Below are positions 51,638-61,359 of a stretch of DNA of 64,000 bases, one piece after another (position 1 is the stretch's first letter; each line of letters starts with the position of its first letter). The position numbers and the translations under genes are program-made. The DNA is from JAXLQL01 sp046331625 (GTDB lineage Bacteria > Acidobacteriota > Terriglobia > Bryobacterales > Bryobacteraceae). Location of the stretch: positions 62,001-126,000 of the forward strand of contig JAXLQL010000023.1 of the NCBI GenBank assembly GCA_046331625.1. Reading direction: 5' to 3'. A model generated the notes under the pieces. That model had not been told where the DNA came from and made no database searches. It saw only the letters and a list, made by a program, of their open reading frames with translations.

Positions 51638-51982
51638 ATGTTACGTTGCCTGACGATCCTTCTGGGCGTTGCGATCGCCCTGCATGCCGAGACCGGCAAA
51701 TTTCTCGGTACATGGTCTTGTACCGCCACCACACCCAACGGAGACGAGGTCCCGTGGACGCTCGAACTGGCCCAACCGGATGGCAAGTTGAAGGTTTCGA
51801 TCAAGAGTGAGCGTGGGGACTTGGCGGTGCCCGATGCGAGGATGGACGGCGACACGCTTTCGTTCGACGTGACCGTGGGCGAAGGCAAGTTTCACATCGA
51901 ATTGCGTTTCGAGGGGGACAAAGTGAAGGGAAGCTGGAAGGGTGGAGACGACAGTGGCACGATGAAGGGAACGCGAAAATAG
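51638..51982 (+). CDS. small secreted beta-strand protein
   Basis: The 114-residue protein has a signal peptide (about 1-17) followed by short alternating strands: GTWSCTATTPNGDEVPW, LKVSIKSERGDL, DTLSFDVTVGEG and KVKGSWKGGDDSGTMKG. This pattern is lipocalin-like or of the small periplasmic 'cost of G-W' type seen in Acidobacteria; no ligand can be named. AGGAAG precedes the ATG at 51638. The next gene begins at the base after its stop. Confidence 0.72.
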   Translation: MLRCLTILLGVAIALHAETGKFLGTWSCTATTPNGDEVPWTLELAQPDGKLKVSIKSERGDLAVPDARMDGDTLSFDVTVGEGKFHIELRFEGDKVKGSWKGGDDSGTMKGTRK

Positions 51983-53056
51983 ATGGCGATCCCGACGACT
52001 TACCTCGCGGCCCTGCTGCTGGCGATCTCGAGCATGCTTTGCTGGGGCAGTTGGGCCAACACGATGAAATCGGTAACCGGCCCGAAATGGCGGTTCGAAC
52101 TTTTCTATATCGACTACGCGATCGGCCTGTTGTTGTGCGCATTGTTCGTGGCGTTCACGTTCGGGATGCTGGGCAGCTCCATCACTTTCCTCGACAATCT
52201 GGAGATCGTGCGCAAGCGGCAGCAGGTGATGGCCGCCGCGGCGGGCGCTGTGTTCAATCTCGCCAACATGCTGCTGGTGGCGGCGATTTCGGTGGCGGGA
52301 ATGGCGATCGCGTTTCCGGTGGGGATCGGCCTCGCGCTGATCATCGGCGTAGTGTGGAGCTACATTCTCAGCCCGCGCGGCAATCCGCTGTTCCTGTTCG
52401 GCGGATGCCTGTTCGTGCTGGCGGGCATCGTGGCCACGGCGATCGCCTACTCGGTGCTGCAGAAGAAGAAGGCAGCCGAAGCGCCCAAGCAACCACAGCC
52501 GCAGCCCCGGGATTATCATCGCGGGCGGTCTTCCTCGTCCGCCAAGCCGAGCCAGTGGAAGGGGATCGTGCTGAGCCTGGTGAGCGGCGTGTTGATGGGT
52601 TCGTTCTATCCGTTGGTGGAACAGGCACGCCGTGACGATATCGAAATGGGCGCCTACGCAATCGCGGTGTTGTTCGCGGTGGGTGTTTTCCTTTCTACGC
52701 CGATCTACAGTTTGTTCTTCATGAACCTGCCGGTGCAGGGCCAGCCCGTCTCGCCGTTGAAATACTTGAAGGGCACGGGGCGGCAACACGCGTTCGGACT
52801 TCTGGGCGGAGCGATCTGGTGCGTGGGGGCGATCGCCAACTTCGTTGCGGCGAGCGCGCCGCCGGCTGTGCAAGTGGGTCCAGCCACCAGCTACGCGTTG
52901 GGCCAAGGAGCGACGCTGATCAGCACGCTGTGGGGGTTGTTGGTGTGGAAGGAGTTCGAGGGAGCCCCAGCCACGGCGCGCAGTTTCATCGGCGGAGCGC
53001 TGGTTCTCTATGTGATCGGGCTTGCGTTGGTGGCGGCTGCCCCGCTGTTCGCCTGA
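51983..53056 (+). CDS. GRP-type sugar transporter (DMT superfamily)
   Basis: The 357-residue protein has about ten membrane helices and starts TYLAALLLAISSMLCWGSWA, the pattern of the glucose/ribose porter (GRP, GlcU/RhaT-like) group. It has FPVGIGLALIIGVVWSY and GVLMGSFYPLVEQAR, which begins the second internal repeat. A Pro/Gln/Ser-rich cytoplasmic loop (~165-190) separates the halves. It likely imports a monosaccharide by proton symport. ATG follows the previous stop directly. Confidence 0.88.
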   Translation: MAIPTTYLAALLLAISSMLCWGSWANTMKSVTGPKWRFELFYIDYAIGLLLCALFVAFTFGMLGSSITFLDNLEIVRKRQQVMAAAAGAVFNLANMLLVAAISVAGMAIAFPVGIGLALIIGVVWSYILSPRGNPLFLFGGCLFVLAGIVATAIAYSVLQKKKAAEAPKQPQPQPRDYHRGRSSSSAKPSQWKGIVLSLVSGVLMGSFYPLVEQARRDDIEMGAYAIAVLFAVGVFLSTPIYSLFFMNLPVQGQPVSPLKYLKGTGRQHAFGLLGGAIWCVGAIANFVAASAPPAVQVGPATSYALGQGATLISTLWGLLVWKEFEGAPATARSFIGGALVLYVIGLALVAAAPLFA

Positions 53057-53130
53057 CGCGGAATTGCCCGAACGCGGCTCAATCATCTCAACGAAAAGAT
53101 CCAACCGGCCCTTGCTCTGCGTAGACAAGG

Positions 53131-53748
53131 GTGATGATAGCTTCGGCAATGATGAGCGCAGGGTCGGGCCCGATCCCGATTCGCCCCGCCGAACCCGATT
53201 GGAGCGGCCTCATCGGCCGCATCGCGGGCGGCGAGCAACAGGCACTGGCGCAGTTCTACGATCAAACCAGCCGGTTGGTTTACAGCATCGCGTTGCGGGT
53301 GGTGGGGAATCCGGCCGATGCGGAAGAGGTGACGCTCGACGTCTACTCGCAGGTGTGGCGTTCGGCGGCGGATTACAGCTCGCAGCGCGGAACACCCACG
53401 GCATGGCTGATCATGATGGCGCGCAGCCGGGCGCTGGACCGGGTACGGTCGCGCGAGGTGAGGCAGGGCCGCGAGACCGGGCTTGACGCGGTGGCCGAAG
53501 CACGGTCGAGCGGAGAGTCCGCCGAAGAGTCGGCGCTGATGGGCCAAATGAAACAGCGGGTCCGCAGTGCGCTGAGCTTACTTTCGGCTGAGCAGCGGCA
53601 AGCCATCGAGATGGCGTTCTTCGGCGGACTGTCGCACTCGGAGTTGGCGGAGAAGTTGGGAGAGCCGTTGGGAACGGTGAAGACGAGAATCCGGTCAGGA
53701 ATGTTGCGCCTGCGACAAGCGTTGTCGGCGAAAGGAGGTGTGCAATGA
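53131..53748 (+). CDS. ECF sigma factor
   Basis: The 205-residue sigma-70 family protein has region 2 (LAQFYDQTSRLVYSIALRVV, ADAEEVTLDVYSQVWR) and region 4 (LSAEQRQAIEMAFFGGLSHS, GEPLGTVKTRIRSGMLRLRQ). Its resemblance to SigK/RpoE-type ECF factors and the following RskA-like gene indicate anti-sigma control. Several in-frame starts (53131, 53134, 53149, 53152) are possible. ATGA overlap with the anti-sigma gene. Confidence 0.92.
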   Translation: MMIASAMMSAGSGPIPIRPAEPDWSGLIGRIAGGEQQALAQFYDQTSRLVYSIALRVVGNPADAEEVTLDVYSQVWRSAADYSSQRGTPTAWLIMMARSRALDRVRSREVRQGRETGLDAVAEARSSGESAEESALMGQMKQRVRSALSLLSAEQRQAIEMAFFGGLSHSELAEKLGEPLGTVKTRIRSGMLRLRQALSAKGGVQ

Positions 53749-54500
53749 CGGAACGCGAACTGCTCCAACAGCAATGCGACGACTACGTCTTCGGCACCCT
53801 CGACACGGACGAACGGCAACAGTTGGACGCGCGCATCGCGGCTGGGGACCGGCAAGTGCGCGAGTTGGTCCAAGAAGCGCGGGAGACGATTTCTCAGGTG
53901 GCGTTCAGTGCGCCGATGGTGGATCCTCCGGCGTTGCTACGAGGGCGGCTGTTGAGCGGCATCCGAGCCAACTCGCCGCCATCTTCGCGATTCCGCACCA
54001 TCATGTCGATCGCCGGCTGGGCAGTTGCCGCTGCCCTGGCGGCGATCGCTATTCACATTTACCAGGACCGCTCCTCCACCGAACGCGAACTGGCGCAGGC
54101 CAGGCTCGAGGTGGAATCGCTGCGTTCGACCGCGGCACGCAGCCGCAAGGTGCTCGATGTGTTGCGGGCGCGCGATGCGCGCTTCGTGCGGCTGTCGACG
54201 GCCGAGCAGCAACCCACGTTCCGCGCTTTCTGGAGCCGCGAAGCGGGCTTGCTATTGGCGGGCTCGAACGTACCAGCGCCGGCCACGGGCCGGACCATGC
54301 AACTGTGGGTGGTGCCGAAGAAGGGCAACCCCATCAGTGCGGGCGTGTTCGCACCGGAGTCGAATGGCGAGGTGTTGTTGGTGGCGCAAGGCGTGGCCGA
54401 TCCGGGCGACGCGGCGGCACTGGCGATCTCGGATGAGCCGGCGGGCGGGAGTCCGCAGCCGACGACAAAGCCGGTGTTCGTTGGTCCGCTGGGAGAGTAG
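53745..54500 (+). CDS. RskA-like anti-sigma factor
   Basis: The 251-residue protein has a short cytoplasmic anti-sigma domain (1-80; DDYVFGTLDTDERQQLDARI), one membrane helix (about 88-104) and a coiled-coil (105-140). A C-terminal RskA domain follows, with GRTMQLWVVPKKGNPISAGV and AALAISDEPAGGS. The domain binds the sigma factor until released by a stress signal, probably by proteolysis. The zinc HxxxCxxC is not present. ATGA overlap with the sigma gene. Confidence 0.9.
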   Translation: MTERELLQQQCDDYVFGTLDTDERQQLDARIAAGDRQVRELVQEARETISQVAFSAPMVDPPALLRGRLLSGIRANSPPSSRFRTIMSIAGWAVAAALAAIAIHIYQDRSSTERELAQARLEVESLRSTAARSRKVLDVLRARDARFVRLSTAEQQPTFRAFWSREAGLLLAGSNVPAPATGRTMQLWVVPKKGNPISAGVFAPESNGEVLLVAQGVADPGDAAALAISDEPAGGSPQPTTKPVFVGPLGE

Positions 54501-54510
54501 AAGGGCGCCG

Positions 54511-56154
54511 CTACATGCGGCAACTGCGCGCGGGCGGCCGGGTTCCCACTGGCCGCTTCGCTCGCAGCATTTGAAACCGCCCCTCGCGAGTCGCGTCGTG
54601 ATCCGGCAGATCGCGCACAACCTCGTCGTAACGGTTGGGCACCAGGAAGTCGCGATCGGGACTCGAGCGGATCAGCCGGCCGAGGTCAGCGGTGTCCTGG
54701 AAGGCGATGACACTGGCGAGAGCTTCGTCGTTGGGCAAGCCCCAAGCTCGCAGTTCGGCGGCGTAGCGTGGCCGGTGCTTTTCGAGGTCCAGGAATTCGG
54801 CCACGGGCATCACGATTCCCATGCTCCGAAAGTCGAGGGCGAAACCCTTCGGGGGCTGACCGCCGCCGGGGAAAGCATACCGAACCTTGTGGAGCGGCAG
54901 CACGGTGGCGTGGAAGTTGTCGATGCCATCGACGATGACGAGTTCCCGCTGGCGGCCGGCTTCGCAGAACTCGTTGAGTACGATGCCGGGGCCTAACGCC
55001 TGGTTCGAGCCGGCGGCGATCCTCCAAAACAAGAACCATGCGAAGCAACCCGCCACCAGGGAGACCATCATCAGGCGCCTTTCGCCGTAAACGTTGGCTG
55101 CGGCGACAGCCACGCAGAGCGGCAGCAGGTAGGTACCGTTGCGGTATTGGAAGGATACGATGGCCAGCGACATGACGGCGATCCAGACCGCCACCACCAC
55201 GGCATCGGGCTCACGCTTGCGGACGGCTTTCGCCAAGCCCCAGAGGGCGGCCGGCGCCACCCAAGCGATCATCGGATAGTGGTTCAACAGCACCGAGCCA
55301 TAGAACTTCCAAGCGCTTTCGGCGGCTTGTTGCGGCGGCGCGCCGGTTCCGTAGGCGAGCAGTTCCACTTGCACGAATTCGGTCCAAAACCAGCGGGGGT
55401 GGATTGAGTATTGATAGGCGAACCAGGGCGCGGCTAGGAGAAGTGAGCCGGTGCTGATTGCGAGGATCCGGAGCCATGGCGGCGATTGGCGGGACTGAAG
55501 TCCCGCGCAGGCTGAAGCCCGCCCCACATTTGGCGAGGCCTTCCTCCAACGGACGAGTTTGAAGCTACCGAGGATCAACAGAGGGATGAGCCCGGCAGTG
55601 CTCTTGAGCAGGATCGCGGCGACCGTAGAGACACAGAACGCTACTTGGCTGAAACGCTTGTCGAGGGCTGGGTCGCGGGCTAGGACGAAGCAGCAGAGGG
55701 CGATGCAGAAGGTCAGCGGACCATCGGTGAGATTGCGGCCTGTCAGTTCGAAAAACCCCGAGCCAACCAGGAACATCGTGGCGAGGATATTTTGAAAGTC
55801 ACTTTCGCGCCCCCAGTTGACCAGGATCAGGAGACACAGGGCTCCGGCCAAGGCAGACGGCAATCGAAGAGCCCAGACAGAAACGCCGAAGACCTTGACC
55901 GAAGCCGCCGAAAGCCAATACACGAGCGGCGGCTTGTATAGGAAGAAGCGGCCCAGGAAATACGGCGTGGACCACTCGCCTTGCGTTGCCATTCGAATGG
56001 CGGCGTTCGAGTACACGGCCTCATCCTGCGGTTCCACATCGTGGACGCCGTCGAGCGTTCCCACGCCAATGGAGTCGTGCTTCTGGAGGATCAGGACCGT
56101 CCAGAACAGCAACCATGCGATCGCGAGAAGCGCCAGGGTCCGGCGGGAGAACAT
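54511..56154 (-). CDS. ArnT-like GT-C membrane glycosyltransferase with in-frame repeat
   Basis: The 547-residue protein has about 11 membrane helices with the family's first-loop acid pair in VEPQDEAVYSNAAIRM, LYKPPLVYWLSA, and ELTGRNLTDGPLTF. It likely transfers a sugar from polyprenyl phosphate to an envelope acceptor (GT83/PMT_2-like). A cytoplasmic-loop segment, NVGRASACAGLQSRQSPP, is encoded by a double-hairpin repeat (55489-55528). It lies 9 nt from the GH36-like gene on the same strand. Confidence 0.88.
   Translation of the reverse strand: MFSRRTLALLAIAWLLFWTVLILQKHDSIGVGTLDGVHDVEPQDEAVYSNAAIRMATQGEWSTPYFLGRFFLYKPPLVYWLSAASVKVFGVSVWALRLPSALAGALCLLILVNWGRESDFQNILATMFLVGSGFFELTGRNLTDGPLTFCIALCCFVLARDPALDKRFSQVAFCVSTVAAILLKSTAGLIPLLILGSFKLVRWRKASPNVGRASACAGLQSRQSPPWLRILAISTGSLLLAAPWFAYQYSIHPRWFWTEFVQVELLAYGTGAPPQQAAESAWKFYGSVLLNHYPMIAWVAPAALWGLAKAVRKREPDAVVVAVWIAVMSLAIVSFQYRNGTYLLPLCVAVAAANVYGERRLMMVSLVAGCFAWFLFWRIAAGSNQALGPGIVLNEFCEAGRQRELVIVDGIDNFHATVLPLHKVRYAFPGGGQPPKGFALDFRSMGIVMPVAEFLDLEKHRPRYAAELRAWGLPNDEALASVIAFQDTADLGRLIRSSPDRDFLVPNRYDEVVRDLPDHDATREGRFQMLRAKRPVGTRPPARSCRM
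55489..55528 (+). repeat. double-hairpin repeat, copy 7 (within a CDS)
   Basis: A near-canonical copy in which the second palindrome has a single change (GCAGGCTGAAGCCCGC). It lies in the reading frame of the glycosyltransferase on the opposite strand and is translated in a different frame from other copies. Confidence 0.9.
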
Positions 56155-56163
56155 ATTGCGGTT

Positions 56164-58227
56164 TTACCGCATCGGCCGGAAAGTCACCAACTCCGCCATC
56201 TTCTCCAGCGGGAGGAACACGTCGATTCCTGTGGTCCGCATCTGGTCACCAGTGACGGTGAGCACCCTCGGATCGGTTGCGAAAGTCACTTGATAAGAGC
56301 GCCCAGGGACCAGTTCGCCGAGGATCAACCGGTAGGTTGGCGACGAGGATTCGTCGCGCGTCACCACGGCCACGGCCGAGTCGAGCGTATCGTTGTAGGC
56401 CGCGATCGCATCGGTGACGCCTGCGCCCGGGGCCCCGGTGAGGTGGAGGATCTTACCGCCGCGCACAATGTCGCGTGTGCTCTTGAACCGGCCCACTTCC
56501 GAGGAGGCGAAATCGAACTCGCCACCGCTGAAATCAGCCAGGCGATTCATGAAGACCCACGGGCCGCCGAACATGTAGCTGCGAGTGACGTAAGGGTCAA
56601 GGAGTTGTTCGGGCATGTAGCGGTCCGCGTAGCGGGCTGGGAACGGGAATGTGGAGCCGTAGACGCCTTGGCGGGACCCGCGCGCGCCGGAGGCGTCGTT
56701 GACGATCGAGGTGACGTAGTGCTGCACCATGCTGAACGTCATCAGGTTGCCGCCGTTCTCGCAGTTCTCCCACATCACGCGCGGGCGAGCCTTCTGCACT
56801 TGCTCGAGAGCGATGGCCAAGCCTTCGGCGCCAGCGGAGTTGGAGTCGAGCGATTCATGGGTGTGGCTGGTCTTGCGGCATTCCTTGACCATGTTCTCGC
56901 CGTCTTGGAGGATCCAGTCGACGTTGTAGTCATCGATGACGCGGATGATCTGTTGCACGATCCATTCACGCGCGGGGCGGTGGGCCAAGCACAGGGATTC
57001 AGCGCCGAGATAGCTGCCGGAGTTGGTGGAAGTCCAGTCTGGATTCTCGTCAAGCACGGGTGCACTGGAGTCAACCTCGGCCCAGGCGATGTGCAAGCCG
57101 AACTTCATGCCGAGGGAGTGGACATAGTCTGAGAGCGCGCGCAGGCCGGAGGGGAACTTGGATCGATCCTCATACCAATCTCCGATGCCGCGCGCCCAAC
57201 CGAGGTCCACGACAAAAGTCTCCATGCCCATTCGAGCGGCGATCTCGGCGTTCCTGCGGAGCGTCTTTTCGTCGATGGCCGCACCGTAGGCCCAAGAGTC
57301 CCAGGTGACGAACGGGAACGTGACGCCTGAGGGCAACTCCTTGGCGAGGGCGGTCTCCACGAAGCGGTGCGTGACGGCGGCGGCATCATCCCAGGCGCCC
57401 TGATAGAAGGCGAGAAAGGCGCGGGGAATCTGGAATTCTTCGCCGACTTCGAGCCGCCGGTACAACTCGTCGACTGTAGCGCTCAGGCGCAAGGAACGGT
57501 CGCCAGCGGCGTGGGAAGCCGACATGCGAGCGCGCCCATCGAATTCGAGGCCGAGCGCGAGCCCCTGGTTGTCGTCTCCTGAGATGGCGAGCCAGGCGCA
57601 GTGCCGGCCATGGGCGCCGGACTCGGCAGTGACGCCGGAAGCGTCCACCACGCCGACCAACGTCCGGAATGTGGCGGGATTGGTGGCCAAGGGCAGCCAC
57701 TGCTCCACGCGCATGGCGGTGAAACGCCGGTACGCGGCGTCAAAGGTCCAAGGAGCCATGTCGGCTTCTGTGATCACGATGGCTTCGGAACCGGTGTTGC
57801 GATAGCGTGCTCCGTAACGCAGCACGGGCAGATCGGGCCACATTTGAAACTCGAGCGTGATCTCGCAGTCTCCGGCGGGGCAGCCGAGCAGAATCGTCTG
57901 CATGAAGCTGCCGCGGGCGGCTGGACGGGAGCTCTGGCTAAGCAAGCGGTAGCTCGAACTACCCCGGTAGGCGACATCCCCGGCTTTGAGGCGGATCAGA
58001 GAGGAGGAACCGGGAGCTGGAATCCAGGCATTTCCCTGAGCAGGGGTCATGGCTTCGAGTTCGAGTTCGCCGGCCGGAGTGAGCTGGATTACTGTCTCGA
58101 GGGCTCCATTCGAAAGCGACCAGCGTCGTTCGGCGGAGTCAAAGCGAAAGTCAAACCCGGCGCTGGCGGGCAGCGCAAGAAGAGCGGCAAAGAGAAGGCG
58201 AAACAATCCGTTCCGAGTGTGGGGCAT
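56164..58227 (-). CDS. GH36-like alpha-galactosidase family protein, secreted
   Basis: The 687-residue protein has a signal peptide (about 1-23), an N-terminal beta-sandwich (25-290) and a TIM barrel starting VTFPFVTWDSWAYGAAIDEK with TFVVDLGWARGIGDWYEDRS. The predicted nucleophile Asp is in VDWILQDGENM. The acid/base segment, usually SCxSGGGRFD, reads ENCENGGNLMTF, so the expected Asp is absent. Its substrate is likely a galactoside or related glycan. It is upstream of the glycosyltransferase in the same direction. Confidence 0.85.
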   Translation of the reverse strand: MPHTRNGLFRLLFAALLALPASAGFDFRFDSAERRWSLSNGALETVIQLTPAGELELEAMTPAQGNAWIPAPGSSSLIRLKAGDVAYRGSSSYRLLSQSSRPAARGSFMQTILLGCPAGDCEITLEFQMWPDLPVLRYGARYRNTGSEAIVITEADMAPWTFDAAYRRFTAMRVEQWLPLATNPATFRTLVGVVDASGVTAESGAHGRHCAWLAISGDDNQGLALGLEFDGRARMSASHAAGDRSLRLSATVDELYRRLEVGEEFQIPRAFLAFYQGAWDDAAAVTHRFVETALAKELPSGVTFPFVTWDSWAYGAAIDEKTLRRNAEIAARMGMETFVVDLGWARGIGDWYEDRSKFPSGLRALSDYVHSLGMKFGLHIAWAEVDSSAPVLDENPDWTSTNSGSYLGAESLCLAHRPAREWIVQQIIRVIDDYNVDWILQDGENMVKECRKTSHTHESLDSNSAGAEGLAIALEQVQKARPRVMWENCENGGNLMTFSMVQHYVTSIVNDASGARGSRQGVYGSTFPFPARYADRYMPEQLLDPYVTRSYMFGGPWVFMNRLADFSGGEFDFASSEVGRFKSTRDIVRGGKILHLTGAPGAGVTDAIAAYNDTLDSAVAVVTRDESSSPTYRLILGELVPGRSYQVTFATDPRVLTVTGDQMRTTGIDVFLPLEKMAELVTFRPMR

Positions 58228-58519
58228 TCAGGTTCACGAACCCAAAGAGGCGTCGATATACATATCGACTCTTCTGGTGAAAACTTCGTTACAACTATAA
58301 CGGCGGAAACGAGGGAAGTGTTCCGCCCGAGGAGGGTAAAGTTTTGTAATGAGAGCGGCGTCCGGGCCAGACACGATACAATTGGGGAGTTGACTGGCTC
58401 GGAATGAAGGCGCCGAGTAGTAAGTCCTCGCTGCTTGTGGATTTTCAAGCAGTCGGCATGTGCGTGGCCACGGTGCCGTGCCCAATGGACGCCAAGCTCG
58501 AACGCGGCGGAGTTGCGTC

Positions 58520-61234
58520 ATGAGCACCGCGGGCGACGCGTCAATCCTCACAGACGTGTGGAACCTGGGCCCCACCATGATTTGGGTTTCAGACCGCACC
58601 CGCGGGTGTGTCCAGTTCAACGCCAGTTGGCTCTCTTTTCGGGGGCGTACGCTCGAACAGGAGTCGGATTATGGCTGGGCCGACGGCGTGCATCCGGACG
58701 ACTTGGCGGAGTGCGTCGAGACCTACACTCGCTGCTTCGATCTCCGTGAGCCGTTTCAGATCGAGTACCGGTTGCAGCGCCATGACGGGCAATACCGCTG
58801 GGTGACGGATCATGGAATGCCTCGCTTCTCCCGTGAGGGGGACTTTCTCGGCTACATTGGCGTCTGCTTCGACATCAACGAAAGCAGAATCGCGCAGCAG
58901 GCGCTCGAGGAAAGCGAAAACCGATATCGTTCGGTGATCACGGCTATGGCCGAGGGCGTACTCGTGGTGGACCAGGGCGGCGTCATCTCGGCATGCAATC
59001 CCGCCGCGGAAACGATGCTGGATCTGCCCAGGGATCACGTAGTGGGCCAGTCAATCCTGCGGGCGTTTCCGCATACGATCACGGAAAAGGGCGAGCCCTG
59101 CGAACCCGCCGGGTGCCCCATGGAGGCCACACGGCGCACGGGCCAGCCTCAGCGAAACGTCGTGTTTGGGCTGAAGCACCACGACCGGCGTACGGTCTGG
59201 ATCTCGGTGAACACGCAGAGTCTGGAGCCGGATTTTCCCGGAACCAAGCCGCCGTATTCAGTGGTAGCCACATTCTCCGACATCAGCGAGCGAAAACGGG
59301 TGCAGGAAGAGTTGGCCTACCAGGCGCTGGTGCTGTCTCAAGTCAACGAAGCCGTGATCGCGTTCGACGCCGCCGGGGCGGTCCAGCATTGGAATGCAGG
59401 GGCCGAGCGATTGTTCCGCTGTCCGCCACGCGCGGCGCTCGGCAAGCGAATCGAGTACGTCTTACCGCTCAGCTCCCGGGAATCCCGGAAGATCGGACTT
59501 CTGGCCGCGGTGAAACAAAACGGATATTGGCAGTGGCAGGGACCGGGCGTCAGGGCCGACGGTTCCGAGTTCTGGGCTGACGTGTCGGCAGCGGCCATTC
59601 GCGGGCGATCTGGCGAATTCGTGGGCGCAGTGGTGTCAGTGCGGGACGTCACCCGGCTGCACAACGCCGAGAAGTCACTCCAGCGGACGGCGGAAGACTT
59701 CAAGACGCTCTTCGACGCGGGTCCCGTACCCGCATTCATCGAGTGCGTGGAGGAAGACCGGATTCTGGCCGTAAATGAAGCCGCGCTGCACGCCTACGGG
59801 TACACGAGGGAGGAGTTCGCCGTCCTTTCGTTGTTCGACATACGGGCACCCGAGGAACGCCCCACACTCGAAGCGTACCTGGCCGAGTACGGCGAGTGGC
59901 CGCGGAGCGGAATCTGGCGGCACCGCCGCAAGTCCGGAGGGATCTTCGAAGTCCAAGTCACGGCGCGGCAGGTAGAGTATTTGGGGAACAAGGCTCGGCT
60001 GTGCCTGGCCCGCGATGTAACGGCGCAGCGGCGCACCGAACGCGCACTCGAGGAAGCGCGCCAGAAGGCCGAGCAGGCCAATCGCGCGAAGAGTGAGTTC
60101 CTGGCCACGATGAGCCACGAAATCCGCACCCCCATGAACGGGATTCTCGGCATGACCCGGGTACTGCTCGACTCGCCATTGACCGGCGAGCAACGGGCCT
60201 GCCTCGAGACCGTGCTGAGCTCGGCGAGCAACCTCATGCAGCTGCTCAACGACATTCTCGACGCCTCGAAGATCGAGGCTGGAAAGATCGAGCTTGAAAA
60301 CGTGGAGTTCGACCTGCGCGAGTGCCTGGAACAAGCGATCGGACTGCTGAGCCAGAGTGCGCGCGAAAAGGGCATCGCGCTCACATTATCGTTCGGCGCG
60401 GGCACGCCGAACCGGATTCACGGAGATCCGACGCGGCTGCGCCAGATCGTACTCAACTTCGTCAGCAACGCCGTGAAGTTCACCGAACAAGGCTACGTGA
60501 TCCTGGCGGTGAGTGCCGAGCCCACCAGCAACAATCGCCACTTGTACGAGATCTCGGTTCACGACACCGGCATCGGCATTGCAGAGTCTCAGATTCCTCA
60601 CCTGTTCGCGCCGTTCAGCCAAGCCGACACATCCACCACGCGAAGGTTCGGGGGCTCCGGGCTGGGTTTGTCGATCGCCAGGCAACTGGCTTCGCTGATG
60701 GGCGGGCACGTTCGGGCCTCGAGCCGCGAAGGCGAGGGCTCGACTTTCACGGCATTGATTCCGTTGCGGGTCAGTGAGGAATCGGCAGGGCCGAGCCACA
60801 GCGTCTTCCCGCCCGTGAGCGCTACGCCGGTGCTATCTGGACTGAGGGTCCTGGTGGTGGAGGACAATCCGGTGAACCAGAAAGTCGCCTGCCGCCTGCT
60901 CGAGAAGCAAGGTTGCCAGGTGGACCTCGCCCGCAACGGCATGGAGGCCGTGGAAATGGCCGCGGGCGTGCGCTACCAGTTGGTTCTGATGGATTGCCAA
61001 ATGCCCGGCATGGACGGCTTCGAGGCAACGCGGCGAATCCGGGAGCGCGAGTCGGCTGGGGAACACCTTCCGATCGTGGCGATGACCGCGTATGCGATGA
61101 AAGGCGATCGCGAACGGTGTCTCGAAGCGGGGATGGACGACTACATCACCAAGCCGGTGCAACCGGAGGCGCTGTACCGGATCGTGGAGACGTGGAGCCC
61201 GGGCGCGGCGCGCAAGGCTGCTTCGGGGACGTAG
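58520..61234 (+). CDS. multi-PAS hybrid sensor histidine kinase
   Basis: The 904-residue cytoplasmic kinase has four PAS domains (about 10-125, 132-260, 270-395, 400-515). HisKA has His533 in FLATMSHEIRTPMNG. The ATPase has VLNFVSNAVKFTEQG, HDTGIGIAESQI, GGSGLGLSIARQL and GEGSTFTALIPL. A C-terminal REC has VVEDNPVNQK, Asp825 in LMDCQMPGMDGFEAT and DYITKPV. No membrane helix is seen, so it probably senses an intracellular or redox cue. The partner is not adjacent. ATG at 58520 is chosen over an upstream start. Confidence 0.93.
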   Translation: MSTAGDASILTDVWNLGPTMIWVSDRTRGCVQFNASWLSFRGRTLEQESDYGWADGVHPDDLAECVETYTRCFDLREPFQIEYRLQRHDGQYRWVTDHGMPRFSREGDFLGYIGVCFDINESRIAQQALEESENRYRSVITAMAEGVLVVDQGGVISACNPAAETMLDLPRDHVVGQSILRAFPHTITEKGEPCEPAGCPMEATRRTGQPQRNVVFGLKHHDRRTVWISVNTQSLEPDFPGTKPPYSVVATFSDISERKRVQEELAYQALVLSQVNEAVIAFDAAGAVQHWNAGAERLFRCPPRAALGKRIEYVLPLSSRESRKIGLLAAVKQNGYWQWQGPGVRADGSEFWADVSAAAIRGRSGEFVGAVVSVRDVTRLHNAEKSLQRTAEDFKTLFDAGPVPAFIECVEEDRILAVNEAALHAYGYTREEFAVLSLFDIRAPEERPTLEAYLAEYGEWPRSGIWRHRRKSGGIFEVQVTARQVEYLGNKARLCLARDVTAQRRTERALEEARQKAEQANRAKSEFLATMSHEIRTPMNGILGMTRVLLDSPLTGEQRACLETVLSSASNLMQLLNDILDASKIEAGKIELENVEFDLRECLEQAIGLLSQSAREKGIALTLSFGAGTPNRIHGDPTRLRQIVLNFVSNAVKFTEQGYVILAVSAEPTSNNRHLYEISVHDTGIGIAESQIPHLFAPFSQADTSTTRRFGGSGLGLSIARQLASLMGGHVRASSREGEGSTFTALIPLRVSEESAGPSHSVFPPVSATPVLSGLRVLVVEDNPVNQKVACRLLEKQGCQVDLARNGMEAVEMAAGVRYQLVLMDCQMPGMDGFEATRRIRERESAGEHLPIVAMTAYAMKGDRERCLEAGMDDYITKPVQPEALYRIVETWSPGAARKAASGT

Positions 61235-61359
61235 GGAGCCGGCGGGTGTCCTGATCAGGGTGCGTGAGCGAGCCGGAGTTGGGCTTGTATCGTTCTACGA
61301 GCGCGCGTTGACGATCCCGGCGACGGAACTCGTGGGAGAGGATTTGGCACGGAACTTCG

